A stretch of DNA of 64,000 nt, taken from the NCBI GenBank assembly GCA_001247695.2, contig LGRX02033451.1, positions 1 to 64,000 of the forward strand, in the 5' to 3' direction. The notes beneath the pieces are model-generated. The model did not search any database and was not told the origin of the DNA. It saw only the letters and a program-made list of their open reading frames with translations. The position numbers were made by a program, and so were the translations under genes. How positions within the stretch are numbered: position 1 is the first letter of the stretch; the number at the start of each line of letters is the position of its first letter. The DNA is from Cymbomonas tetramitiformis (taxonomy: Eukaryota > Chlorophyta > Pyramimonadophyceae > Pyramimonadales > Pyramimonadaceae). Shown piece by piece: positions 49,780-60,544 of this stretch.

Positions 49780-52700
49780 GCCAGCGCACGACGCGTGGTG
49801 GGACGGCTTGCGCACAGGCTGAGGGGTCGCATGGTCAGGATGGCGTCTGGAGTGTGGTAATCCCAACGTATAATCGGCTTCCAATTCTGCTGAAATGCTT
49901 GAAGGTACGCATCGCCATCCGAATGCGCTGCCCAGGGCTTGTAAAAACTGAAGGGGGAGGTTTCGTGGCTCCTCGCTCCTGCAAGTGGCACGTGGGACCT
50001 TCCTGCGCGACTGTAAGTTGGCCCAGGCGCCTGTCACAAGAGTTAACCGACCACATGAAAGCCCTCGCCCATTTTCCAGTACATTGTTGTGGCGTCCCTC
50101 AACTGCGTGCTCTCGTGCCCAGGTGTCCCTCATCACTTGAGTTACAGGCCGAGCATGAGAAGAGTGGTGTCATCGAAGCATGCAGGGCGGAGCCTGACCC
50201 CCAGTGACCTCGGGAACGGGTTGGTGGCAGTCGCTGGGAGAGCAGACGCTAGCCCCTGAGTTTGGCCTCCAAGCCTACGAGGTACGGCAGTCCCCATCGC
50301 GCCAAACCCTCACCTGCCGCGCGCACTCTGGTGGATGTTGCTCCGTTGGTGCTCGCCACCGACTCGACCAAACCGCAAGGCGGGCATCCTTTGTCATTCC
50401 GAAGCAGTGGAGCGCCTTGCCAAGCTTCCGATGCGAGGCGTGCCACGAGGCTCCGGTTGCCACGAGGCTCCGGTTGCCACGAGGCTCCGGTTGCCATCAG
50501 GCTCCGGTTGCCAGCAGGCTCCGGTTGCCAGCAGGCTCCGGTTGCCAGCAGGCTCCGGTTGCCATCAGGCTCCGGTTGCCACGAGGCTCCGGTTGCCACG
50601 AGGCTCCGGTTGCCATCAGGCTCCGGTTGCCACGAAGCTCCGGTTGCCATCAGGCTCCGGTTGTCACGAGTCTCCAGTTGCCATCAGGCTTGCCTCAGCA
50701 GTATGCTCACAGTGTAGAAGGGAGGACCAGCTCGACTCTGTTTAACGTGCTGCACGACGTGCCATGCCGTGCCGCAGCGCGAGGCAGCGAGGAGCGCCCT
50801 GGAGCTGCGCCCCGCCAGCGTGCGGTGCGGATGGCTTTGAGCGCGCACTCGGGAACGGCTCGAGATGAAGCATAGTAGGGGGCGCTCGCACAGGTGGTGG
50901 TGGTGGACGATGGTTCCTCTGACAGTACTGTGGAAACCCTCGAGGTGCGCCCAGGATGCAATGCAAAGGGCGCCGATAGGACGTGCTTGCTTGGAGTAGG
51001 GCGCTGGACCAGGCATGTGTTGCTCGGCAGTGGGGCGCTGGATCAGGCGTGTGTTGCTCGGCAGTGGGCGCTGGATCAGGCATGTGTGTCTTGCTCGGCA
51101 GTGGGGCGCTGGATCAGGCATGTGTTGCTCGGCAGTGCAGCACACTCACGGTTGCGTGGGCTGATGGGCATGGTTGCAGGAGATGAAGCATGATCTACCG
51201 CATGTCAGGCTCATAGTACAGGTAGGCATGCACCTACGACAGCAAGGCATATGCTTTTCAAGGCGGCGTGGACCCCCGAACAGATGTCACATTCAGATCC
51301 AACCTCATACATAAATCTGGAGAAGGCCTGCTGCGGGAGCACTGACGCCATGCTGCGGTGTGCACGCTTCCAGAGCAATAACGAGGGAGCAGCGGTTGCT
51401 CGCAACGTTGGCGTGAAAGCTGCAAAAGGAGGTGAACACCCTGCCCACCTCGAGCACCCTAACTCGCCCTCTTCTGCAGCAGCGGCCACCATCCGGCACC
51501 ATTATTTCTGTTGAGCCTTGCATCATATACGCACGGAGCCCTTCTCAGCGCGTGCATGACCATCGCTGCAGGTGTGGATGAACGTGATCAAACTTAATGC
51601 TGTAGCCTCGCTTCACTGCATTTCTGCACTCACCTTCGTCAGGCGCAGCCCTTGAATCTCTGTTCCGATCTCCGACTGTGCCCATAGCGCTCGTGGATCC
51701 ACGGTGCACTGTGCTGGCGGATCCACGGTGCACAGCGCTCGCGGATCCACGGCGCGCAGCGCTCATGGATCCACGGTGCGCAGCGCTCATGGATCCTTGG
51801 TGCGCAGCGCTCATGGATCCACGGTGCACAGCGCTCATGGATCCACGGTGCGCAGCGCTCGTGGATCCACGGTGCGCGATGCGCAGCTGTACACAGCGCC
51901 ACGTCTCCTGAAGCTAATGAGTCCGGGGGGCCTTTGCTTTGCTTGCTTGCGCATCGCATGTTGCAGCATCTCCGGCATTCCGTGATTTGGATCAGCTCGC
52001 CCGTTGGGTATATGCATAGTCCTAGCTTTCTTGGGGGGGGAACAGAGGGGCATCTTGGTACCTGTGCACCAGAGATGCCCCCTCCACTGCCTCCCCTCAC
52101 TCAACTTCCCGATCCTGACACTATTGGGTGCATGCAGACACCATTGTTTTCATCGACTCGGATATGGTCGTGGTGTCCTCGTTCCTCTACGAACATGCCT
52201 CAAAACTCCATACCGCGCGCGGCGAGTTTGGTGCAACCTCTCTGCTCCAAACGCCGCCCCTCTCCATGCGATGTGCTGTTTTTTGTGTGCTGGCCACAAA
52301 AAGCAGCGTGTGCCTCGTTACAACTCTCTGCTGTAGGGCTGTGTCAGCTCCCAAATAGCTTTCAAGGAAGCTGTCGCCGCCCTAAGTGCCTCACCGTTTT
52401 GATCGCGCAAGTGAGAAGATGCGGAGAAGATGCGAAGATGCCCTAGAGTTGTAGAGGTTTATGTTTTAGGGTTCAAATCTTACATTTGATCGTGCGAATG
52501 ATGGTTCCAAGTGCAGAATTCCCCTACTCTACTGACCATAGAACTAGTCTGATGGCCTGTGCTTGTGATAAAGGGTTTGGACTTCCCTTTGTGTGTGTGT
52601 GTCGGTGGAAGAATTTTTTGACATGAGGTGTCCATACTGTGTGGTGTGACTGCATTCATGGCATAACCATGGACCAACGGGTCCCATCCATCGACCGTGA

Positions 52701-53664
52701 GCCACTGGGGGGCATGCCAGCAGGATCCGCTCACTCCGTAACCCAGAGACCAACAAGTGTTGGGCGATGATCGGTCACATCGTATCATCTTTCCATGCTG
52801 CTTTGCATCTGGGTTAGGAATATGTATGAGTTTGTGGTATCTTCTCACGGCCCCGCCCTGCTGTTGATTTGCTTCTCACATCCACTGGGATGATGGTGGA
52901 CTGGCTTTTGTTGGCGGACCGCATGCCGTTTAGTGTGTCGGTGGAAGGAGCCTTACGCTTACCTGGGCTTGAGCACCGGATTGGAATATTTCCATGACGG
53001 ACCTGCGGTGCAGAGCTGGATGAGCTCCCAGCTACCCCACACTTTTCGGCTGTGATTCGTGTATGTGATGGGTTCGCTTTGCGCTTGGTTTGGGATGTGT
53101 CGAAGTGAATGGTATCGTGTCACGGCCCCGCCCTGCTCTTGATTTGCTTCTCACTCGAGCGCCTTCGGGAACATTTTAAGGGGCTAGATTTTAATCTCCC
53201 ATTCTGATCTGACTTAAGAAGTGATAAACACTGGGAAAAGGATCAAAACCCGACCCAAAACGTGATCTTTATATAATTATACCAGACTGCGCACTTTCTG
53301 CGCATGAAAGTAGGGTATCGTTGAAAAGGTCTTTCCAAGCCGGATACATCGCAATCTTGACCTCATGTGCGGATGGTGCGCATCTCTTAATATTCACGAA
53401 CAAACCGCTTTTGGGTTAGATAATTATCCGGGTTTTCATCGAGTTACAAGTGTTAACAATTTTAATGGGTCACGTTTTCACGATTAGGACGTGCCATTCT
53501 TATCTAGCCCCTAAAAACGTTCCCGAAGGCGCCCGAGCACGCCACTGGGATGATGGTGGGCTGGCTTTTGTCGGCGGGTCTCGTGCCGTTCAGTATGTGT
53601 GCATGCCCCCGTGGTACCTTTCTGGCGGGCACTGCCTCTTGAGGAATAAGGCAGAGACTAGTCT

Positions 53665-53698
<34 letters not shown>

Positions 53699-56669
53699 CA
53701 AGGAGAGGCAGGGTGGGGTCGCAGCCTCACTCTGTGTCCTCCCTTGATCTCTGTAGGGAGCACCTCGGTGCCCGCTTCTGTTTTTTGGTTTCATACGTCT
53801 TCCATTGTCAGACCATTGGTTTGCATTCATCGACCAACAGGTTGCGTTCATCGACTGTGAAGCCACCGGGGGGCATGCCGGCAGGATTTGCTCACTCCGA
53901 TGCCCGGGAATCAACATGCAGAGTCGCGTGAAGTCGCGCAATCTCGCATTTTTGGCAGTGTTTGGCACATACATCCATCTATCCAACTTGCATCGCATTT
54001 GGTTTAAGATGTGTGTGCGTCGGTGGTATCTTGGCATCGGTGCGTCGGTGGTTGCTTCTCACATCCACGGGGATGGTGGTGGTCTGACTTTTGTTGGTGG
54101 GCCTCCTGCCGCTCAGTGTGCGTGTGCATGCACAGACATATTTCCATCAGTCTGCAGACCGTGAGATGGCTTGCGTGCTGTGGCAGGGGACGACCTGACA
54201 TTCAGCTACGGGCGCGTTATCAACACGGACAACTTCGAGGACCCCTGCAGCGAGCCCTTCAAACTCAGGCACGTCCCAGCAGTGTGGAGGGCCCCGAGGC
54301 GCATCTGGAAGCTGCAGTGGCTTCCTCTCCCTCGCCTGTAAGGGTGATGCTGCGAGTCTCGTTGCCACCCTTCTTCTATTGATGCGCCGTGTACGGGCAG
54401 GTTGTGCGCACTCGTCGACAGTGGGCGAGGGGTGAGGAGGGCGCTCCCTGCAGTGACAGCTCCGCCGCGTTCTTTGCCACCGGCAACGTAGCACTCAGCC
54501 GGCGATGCTTGATGGCAGCGGCGAGAAGCGATGCTACAGCATGTTGTGAAGGCCCTTTCGACACTGAGTTCAGCGAGTACGGCTGGGAGGTCAGCCAGGC
54601 CTCCCCACGTTGCCGATGCCCCTCTCTCCAGCGATCTCCCGGTGCTGTATTTGGACTGGTGGGGGGCGGAGAATAGGATATCAAGTAGGATAGGTGGGCG
54701 AGCGGTGATGGCAAGCAAGATCTTGAGCTCCAGGAGCAGAGATGTGGCAGCAGTATGCACGCATTCAGTAGGGGAGTTGGTCAGGATCTTGAGCTCGGGG
54801 AGAGGCTGCGACAGCAAGGCACCCGAATTGTCCAGTGCCCCACGGCCGCGGTATAGCCTAGCAGCCACTCCTGGCGGCTTGCTGGGCCCACCTCCGATGC
54901 TGCAAAAGTGCTGTCACACGCACGTGGCATGTAATGCACGTGGCGCCTGTCCTTGGAGTACCATCTCCTCGGGCACATTCAGTATAGAACATTCGTGGGA
55001 GGGACCATCCTGACAGCATACTGGAAGTGGGAGGGCGGGCCCTTGCAGGGTTATCACTATCATCCAGCGTTCACGGTGGATCAGATTCCAGCGCTGATAT
55101 CACAGGTGTGCCCTCCAATTGTGTCCTGGCAGGGCGGTCATCATTGAACCCTCCGTGAAGTTGTCAATCAATCAGAATTGTTCCTCGCAGCAAGCCGCGC
55201 CGAATCAGGTTGCAACGGTTGCAACATATTGGGTGAGCCCTCGTGTATCATTACAGCTTGGCGATCACCTGCAGGCCGCCAGGTCAGCTTCCATGTCCGC
55301 AGTAGTCATAGGCATGTCATGTGTGATGCCGAGCTGCTGTGGAAATGAGTGGCTACCACTTTGCAAGCGTCCCGGAGCACCGCGCATTCCGTTTCAGATC
55401 GCCGTATGCAAGTACGAGGGTGGTTGTGTTCGGAGAGTTGGGCATGCAGATGGAGATGAGGATGGAGATAGGGATGGGGGAGGAGATTGTGAGGGTTGCG
55501 GGGGCGGGAACGTGCACAGGAACGGCAAAGGGGGCGAAACGGAGCTCGTTTTTTTCTAAAGGTGGAGCATGGGCCCCACCCGCAGCACCCTCGTGATACT
55601 CCAAGCTCCCAAGCATAGCATTGCGAGGCTTCATCGTCTTGTCAATTTCGTTTACCTTTATCGTTCCCGCGAGTGGTCACCTTGCCTTCACCCTAGATAC
55701 CTGACTTGAAAATAAGTTTGCTGGACCCATGCATCATCTGGCCGATGCATCCGACGTTGGCCTGCGAGGGGTATGCTTTTATGACACTGCATCCGACGTT
55801 GGCCTGCGAGGGTATGCTTTTATGACACTGCATCAGACATTGGCCTGCGAGGGGTTATGCTTTTATGACACTGCATCCGACGTTGGCCTGCGAGGGTATG
55901 CTTTTATGACACTGCATCCGACGTTGGCCTGTATGCTTTTATGACACTGCATCCGACGTTGGCCTGCGAGGGGTATGCTTTTAGGACACTGCATCAGATG
56001 TTGGCCTGCGAGGGGTATGCTTTTATGACACTGCATCCGACGTTGGCATATCTGCAAAATGCGTTATGACACGGCATCCGACAATTGGCTCCTTAGATTA
56101 TGCTTGTGACTGCTCCGGACTGCTCATCAGCATGGATTTGCTCACCTCCAAGTTCCAGAGGTTGAAGCACTGCCCTTTAGTGTATGCCAAATCATTATGT
56201 GGTATACATTGCTTCCTTCAGTACTTCTCTTCCTTCTGCTACTCTCTCGGCGATCCTTCCCTCTCAGTTGATGGATGGAGGTCTGCTTTTTGTAGTGGAT
56301 GTAATCGTTTCACGCCTCAGGCAGCGCTTGTCCAAACTTACTGAGCGGGAGGGTAGTGGTTTTTGCTGTGGGCATCGCACTTGGAACGACACCTCTTGCG
56401 TGCGGCACCTCGTCTTCTTACTTACCGGTTCGGCAGCATCCCAATTTAGGGGTCCGGCTTATGGTGCAGCTGACGCCACTACATTACGGGCTGTGGTTCC
56501 TGCTGACTCTCGGCGGGCTACTCAACGAGGACGTGTGGCGGCCACTTGTGGGTGCGTTGGTGCGCATCGGGCGGCCACGGGCAGCGCAAGGAGTGCTCAG
56601 TCCCATCCTCAACTGGCACTGCGTGTGTGCTGTCCGAAGTGAAGCCCGTGCATTGGGCATTTTTACTTA
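49780..56669 (+). CDS. Family-2 glycosyltransferase (multi-exon)
   Basis: Exon fragments in order match a GT-A-fold family-2 glycosyltransferase, which transfers a sugar from a nucleotide donor. To 49904 (WSVVIPTYNRLPILLKCLK); 50894-50944 (VVVVDDGSSDSTVETLE); about 51370-51430 (SNNEGAAVARNVGVKAAKGG); 52138-52220 with the metal-binding DxD (FIDSDMVVV); about 54190-54268 (GRVINTDNFEDPCSEPFKL); 54457-54525 (AAFFATGNVALSRRCL); 54551-54591 (GPFDTEFSEYGWE, the acceptor/catalytic-base region); about 55000-55110 (GYHYHPAFTVDQIPALI); and about 56420-56660 (RLMVQLTPLHYGLW, LTLGGLLNE). Most fragments end at GT donors. The introns are packed with minisatellites. The first exon and precise joins are unresolved. 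Donor and acceptor are unknown. Confidence 0.7.
50445..50695 (+). repeat. 15-bp minisatellite
   Basis: About 16 copies of ggctccggttgccay-type 15-mers (variants cacga, catca, cagca) lie inside a glycosyltransferase intron. They create long frames on both strands that are not genes. Confidence 0.9.
50985..51150 (+). repeat. Minisatellite of about 35 bp
   Basis: About four units containing gttgctcggcagtggggcgc followed by tggatcaggcatgt, in the intron after the DDGSSDS exon. Confidence 0.85.
51680..51890 (+). repeat. 24-bp minisatellite
   Basis: About nine units of gctcatggatccacggtgc plus gcagc, with variants, in a glycosyltransferase intron. Confidence 0.9.
52640..52930 (+). repeat. Dispersed repeat family member
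   Basis: Blocks including gggatgatggtggactggct, tttgttggcgg and tgccgttyagtgtg recur at about 53540-53620 and 54055-54140, and in inverted form near 44450-44520 and 47195-47270. This suggests an old mobile-element family without visible coding capacity. Confidence 0.6.
53160..53531. mobile_element. MITE-like element with about 30-bp terminal inverted repeats
   Basis: The 372-bp AT-rich segment begins cgccttcgggaac and ends with its inverse; about 27 of 30 end bases match by eye, ending in ggggctagat on each side. The flanks read CTCGAG and CCCGAG, a possible 6-bp duplication with one mismatch. No open frame is seen. It sits inside the dispersed repeat region. Confidence 0.65.
53668..53697 (+). 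repeat. (CT)n microsatellite
   Basis: About 14 CT dinucleotides in a row. Confidence 0.95.
55740..56060 (+). repeat. Minisatellite of about 42 bp
   Basis: About seven units containing gcatccgacgttggcctgcg followed by aggggtatgcttttatgacact, with unit-length changes. It lies before the last recognised glycosyltransferase exon. Confidence 0.85.
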
Positions 56670-59600
56670 GTCCTGTCTAACGCACGGTGTGAATAAGGCA
56701 GAGGTCCTTGGTATTATGCACGTTCCTGTGGCCAGCACTCACAAATTTGTAGCCCTTGCTGACGAATGATTATCAGTATTCAACATCAATACATGAAACA
56801 GTCTCGACACATACCTGACCATAAAACAGGACGGTGCTATTGGAATCGTATTCATCAAGGGCCTTCAATATTATATTGGCAATACACACCTTTCCCCTCA
56901 GCGTGTAGGCTTGCTCAATTGGCACCAGCGACATGCTTTGTTGCTGGCAATGAGGGGTCCATGTGTAATTTGTAGCTGTGACATGCTTTATAGGTACATA
57001 TATAATGTGAGGTATGTCACTTGATCTTAATATGCCCACATGCATGTATTCGCAACACGAAATTTGGTATGCGTGTACATGAGCATATTTCGTGATGCAT
57101 GATACTATGATATTAATATGAAGCGACCTTCCTGCATACCTATGTGGGTTTCACACGGCTGTAAATCGCTTCTTGTGTAGCCTTGTATGCCCCGTTGCCG
57201 GGACATGCGTCGTGATTATCACGGTCTGATTTAATTATTGGATGCATCTGTTGCTTGGTACAAATTGCACAATGCGTGGTGGTAAGCCAGAGTGAATGAT
57301 AACAATCACTTGATCTTAATATCGGTGGCCCCTGATCACCGATCTCTTTTGGATCGATAGCACAGAAAATGCGCCAGTGATGTTCTTTATTGTAACTGTG
57401 GATTGTCATATTATAGCAGACGAAGATCCGCGTCACATTAGTAAAATATGTGATCCAAAGCCACAAACATAGCGATGAACACGCTTAATCATGTTCGGTT
57501 GATAGTCAGCATCCGAGCCTATATGAAATTCTATACGTAAATCTGTCAATGAAGATGATCATGTATGAAATGCCCAACATTCGATGCACAGTTACCTGGC
57601 GCAACCATTCATGAATCTATGGCCAACGAGTTAAAAAATTTGCATGCTCTATCTATATGTGTTGCTCTTCTGGCAGCAAGAGATATATTCGCAATTGTAG
57701 ACGAACTGGTGCGGTGCTTTCACTAATTATCTAAAAGATTTCGGGCAAAATACATGAGAAAGTGTAAGGTGGTCATCAAAGAATTTACTCGGCGCTCTCT
57801 TTTCTCGCTCGTGCTGTGCCATGGCCCGAATGAACTCCATTTGCAACTAGGCTAACGTACAATGAGGGGAAGCGAGGCTCGCGTCAATGATAGTCATATA
57901 TGCGAGTGTCCCATCCATCATGGTGAGCAACCATGATGTCAGGCTCAATGTATGTGTCGGTAACGATGTCGGTTCTCCGGTATTATTATATATATATATC
58001 AGGCAAATGTGATGGTGTTTTTGGAGTGATATAATATCTGGTAAACCGGTATGAATCAATGCGTTTCACCAGCTACATTATCTTTGCTGACCATTGTACG
58101 GATGGGTGAGAGTTCTGAAATAAAGGTGCATTTTCTAGTCGACTAAACTGTATTTATTTCGCTGGGAGCGCGACTTGCTTTGTGTGATGCTCGCTAACCA
58201 CGGTTAGGCTAGTGCACATGCGGGCTAAGATCCGTTTCAAACATATGCAGCACGGTTCCTTAAGAGTTCCTCATCGTCACTTTTCTTCTGCCATGGTCAC
58301 CGACAAGTGTCCATCGTGTGTGCAGGCACGCCAACTCTGCGGTGCAACTGCAGACTCGGATGTTGATACGATGTGAGGTGTAACGAGTGATTAAATACGG
58401 TGGGTTGCTGCTATTAGTTACAACTGAATGTTGTACAGGCAATCCTCACTTTTAACATCTCTGCAACCAGTGATCCGACTTTCAAAAGCTGCTCCAACGA
58501 TTAATGGCTGTTCCACTTCTTTCTGTAGCGTAAAGGCTTAAAGGGATACCCAAATTTGGGGAATATTTTTGGGGGAAATGTTTTAAGATTGAGAATGTTT
58601 TGATATGGATGGCTTCAGTTTGATGCAACTTTGCGAAAACGAAATTTGCGAAAAACGAAATTGGCAAAAATAAATTGTGTGAGCTCTATCCCAGTTTTCG
58701 GAATGAATATTTGGTAACATAAATTATGTTCGTACCAGTAATTACGACGAGTGATGACTTCTAGTCTGTGTGGCATGCAATAGATGCAGTCGAATCGCGT
58801 GACCATGAGCATTCCGTGTCACAGTCGAGCAAGTGTCGAGCGTAGACTCGCGATGCGACTCAGATTCCGCTTTGTGGGTCTCGGTCTGCTGGGTGTGTGA
58901 TGTTGCGTTGGTGTATGATATGCTGGTATTGGTAGTTTTTATGTTTGTAGTTTATTTGACTTTGTGCTCTGACTGTTTACCCGGGGGTGGTGCTTAGTTA
59001 CCATCGCAAGCGCTGCGTTTCAATTTCGGTAAAAGCGCGCTGGACGGTGGCTGTCTAACCCGCATCCTTGAGCATTTTACTTTCACCTCACCAGCATGTA
59101 CATGTTTGCTAATTTGATCATATCGCGCGACTGGGACTTGTCCCTATCGGGACCCGCTTTCGGCCTTTGCCGACCATGCTGTTGACGTTTTACTTCTTCA
59201 TCCAAAAAGTAGCAGAGCGACTGGAGCTTGTCCCTGGCGGGATCGTTCCTCGGTCTTTGCCGACCATACTATGGAAAGGTGAGATGTGTTTGTAAGGGGT
59301 CCGAAGCTTATTTAGTTCGCTGAACTGTCCGTAATTTGCAGGTTGGACGTCTGCTTTTTGTGCCTCAAGCAACCGCAGAATCGGAGTGTCCCGTGGGATT
59401 CGCGGAACTCTTCATTTCAAGGTGCGTGTGTCGTCTTGTGTGGCAGATCGTTTTCCACCTCTTTTCTAGAAAGTCTATCAATGATTTTGCTTCGTTACTG
59501 ATAAGGTTTTGCTTTGGTGTGCGCAGACATCACGCGCCACTCGTGACACAGCAGAAGTGAGCATCGTTAAAACATAGTGGTTTAGCGTAGCCTAGAATCG

Positions 59601-60540
59601 CGCTGTGAAAGCACGGGCAAGATCATGTAGTGATCGGTAAATTTTAAGAGGAGATCGTGATAGAGTATTATTTAGAGTAGATCAGAGTCGCCTCTAGGAA
59701 GTATTGATTTTAAGTAATAGCCTGCAGTGCTGCAGGCCTGCAGCCGTAATAACTTTCATAAATACTGGTGGAATACTAGCGATGGTAACCTGCATGTGTT
59801 GCTTGAAAATGGTGTCGCTGCTCCTACGAGGCCGTGGCTGTTGTAGGTTTTCGGTAGCTTCGGATAATCCACAGTGAAAATACCAAATATGCGCCGTGTT
59901 CTAGGCGTTACATACATCAAATGTGGAAATATTTTATTATCAAGTGATCAATATATCAGAGTGATGGGACTCCTGCATTAAGCAATAGCAAAAAGGACAT
60001 ATTGCTTCGATCCAGGAATTGCTTTCGTCGTAAAATACCTACAAGAACTTACAAGCATTTGGAGTGAAATTGATAACATTATTCGTGCGCTGATGTTCCA
60101 ATAGCATTTAGGTCATTGCAAATGTGTACGATCAGAAGTCGTGTTAGACATCGATGCTTTGGAGTCCTTGTATGACACCGTTGACACAATATGCATGCAT
60201 TCCATGTGTAAACCCTGAGCTCACCGACCCCTCCAACTTACCTGCTCACAGTGATACTGAATGGAATAATTAATCCTGAAGCAAATGATTTCCCCCGGAT
60301 CAGATTTTGTCCCAAATAAAAGAATATTGTTGGAATTGTAACCGTAAAATAAAATACCCTGAGGGACCCTGTTTCATGTTCACAAAAATGGGATTCACAT
60401 ACAGCGTGACAGTTCCCAGGACACCGTGTCCTTCGTGGTTTCCAGTGCATGGTTGCTCCTAGCACAACATGGTTCCTGTAGTCATCTGACTTTTCAAACC
60501 TAGATCACACCACAAAAAGCGCAGCTTGAGCAGAGCTCGG
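56670..60540. other. Gene-poor, AT-richer region
   Basis: I see no supported gene in about 3.9 kb. It contains dispersed repeat copy 2 (about 57090-57300, inverted relative to 39330-39605) and a two-copy repeat at about 59125-59178 and 59215-59270 (gcgactgg...cttgtccct...ctttgccgaccat). Confidence 0.45.
57090..57300 (-). repeat. Dispersed repeat, copy 2
   Basis: Inverted homologue of 39330-39605, lacking the internal tandem duplication present there, so it may be closer to the ancestral form. Confidence 0.7.
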
Positions 60541-60544
60541 CTAT

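Noticed and set aside
50204..50875. Long overlapping frames on both strands rich in RLRLPSGSG or GASWQPEPDGN repeats
   Set aside because: Both strands are open because of the 15-bp minisatellite; the true exons of the glycosyltransferase lie on either side.
51680..51911. ALMDPRC / VHSAHGS repeat frames
   Set aside because: They are translations of the 24-bp minisatellite inside an intron.
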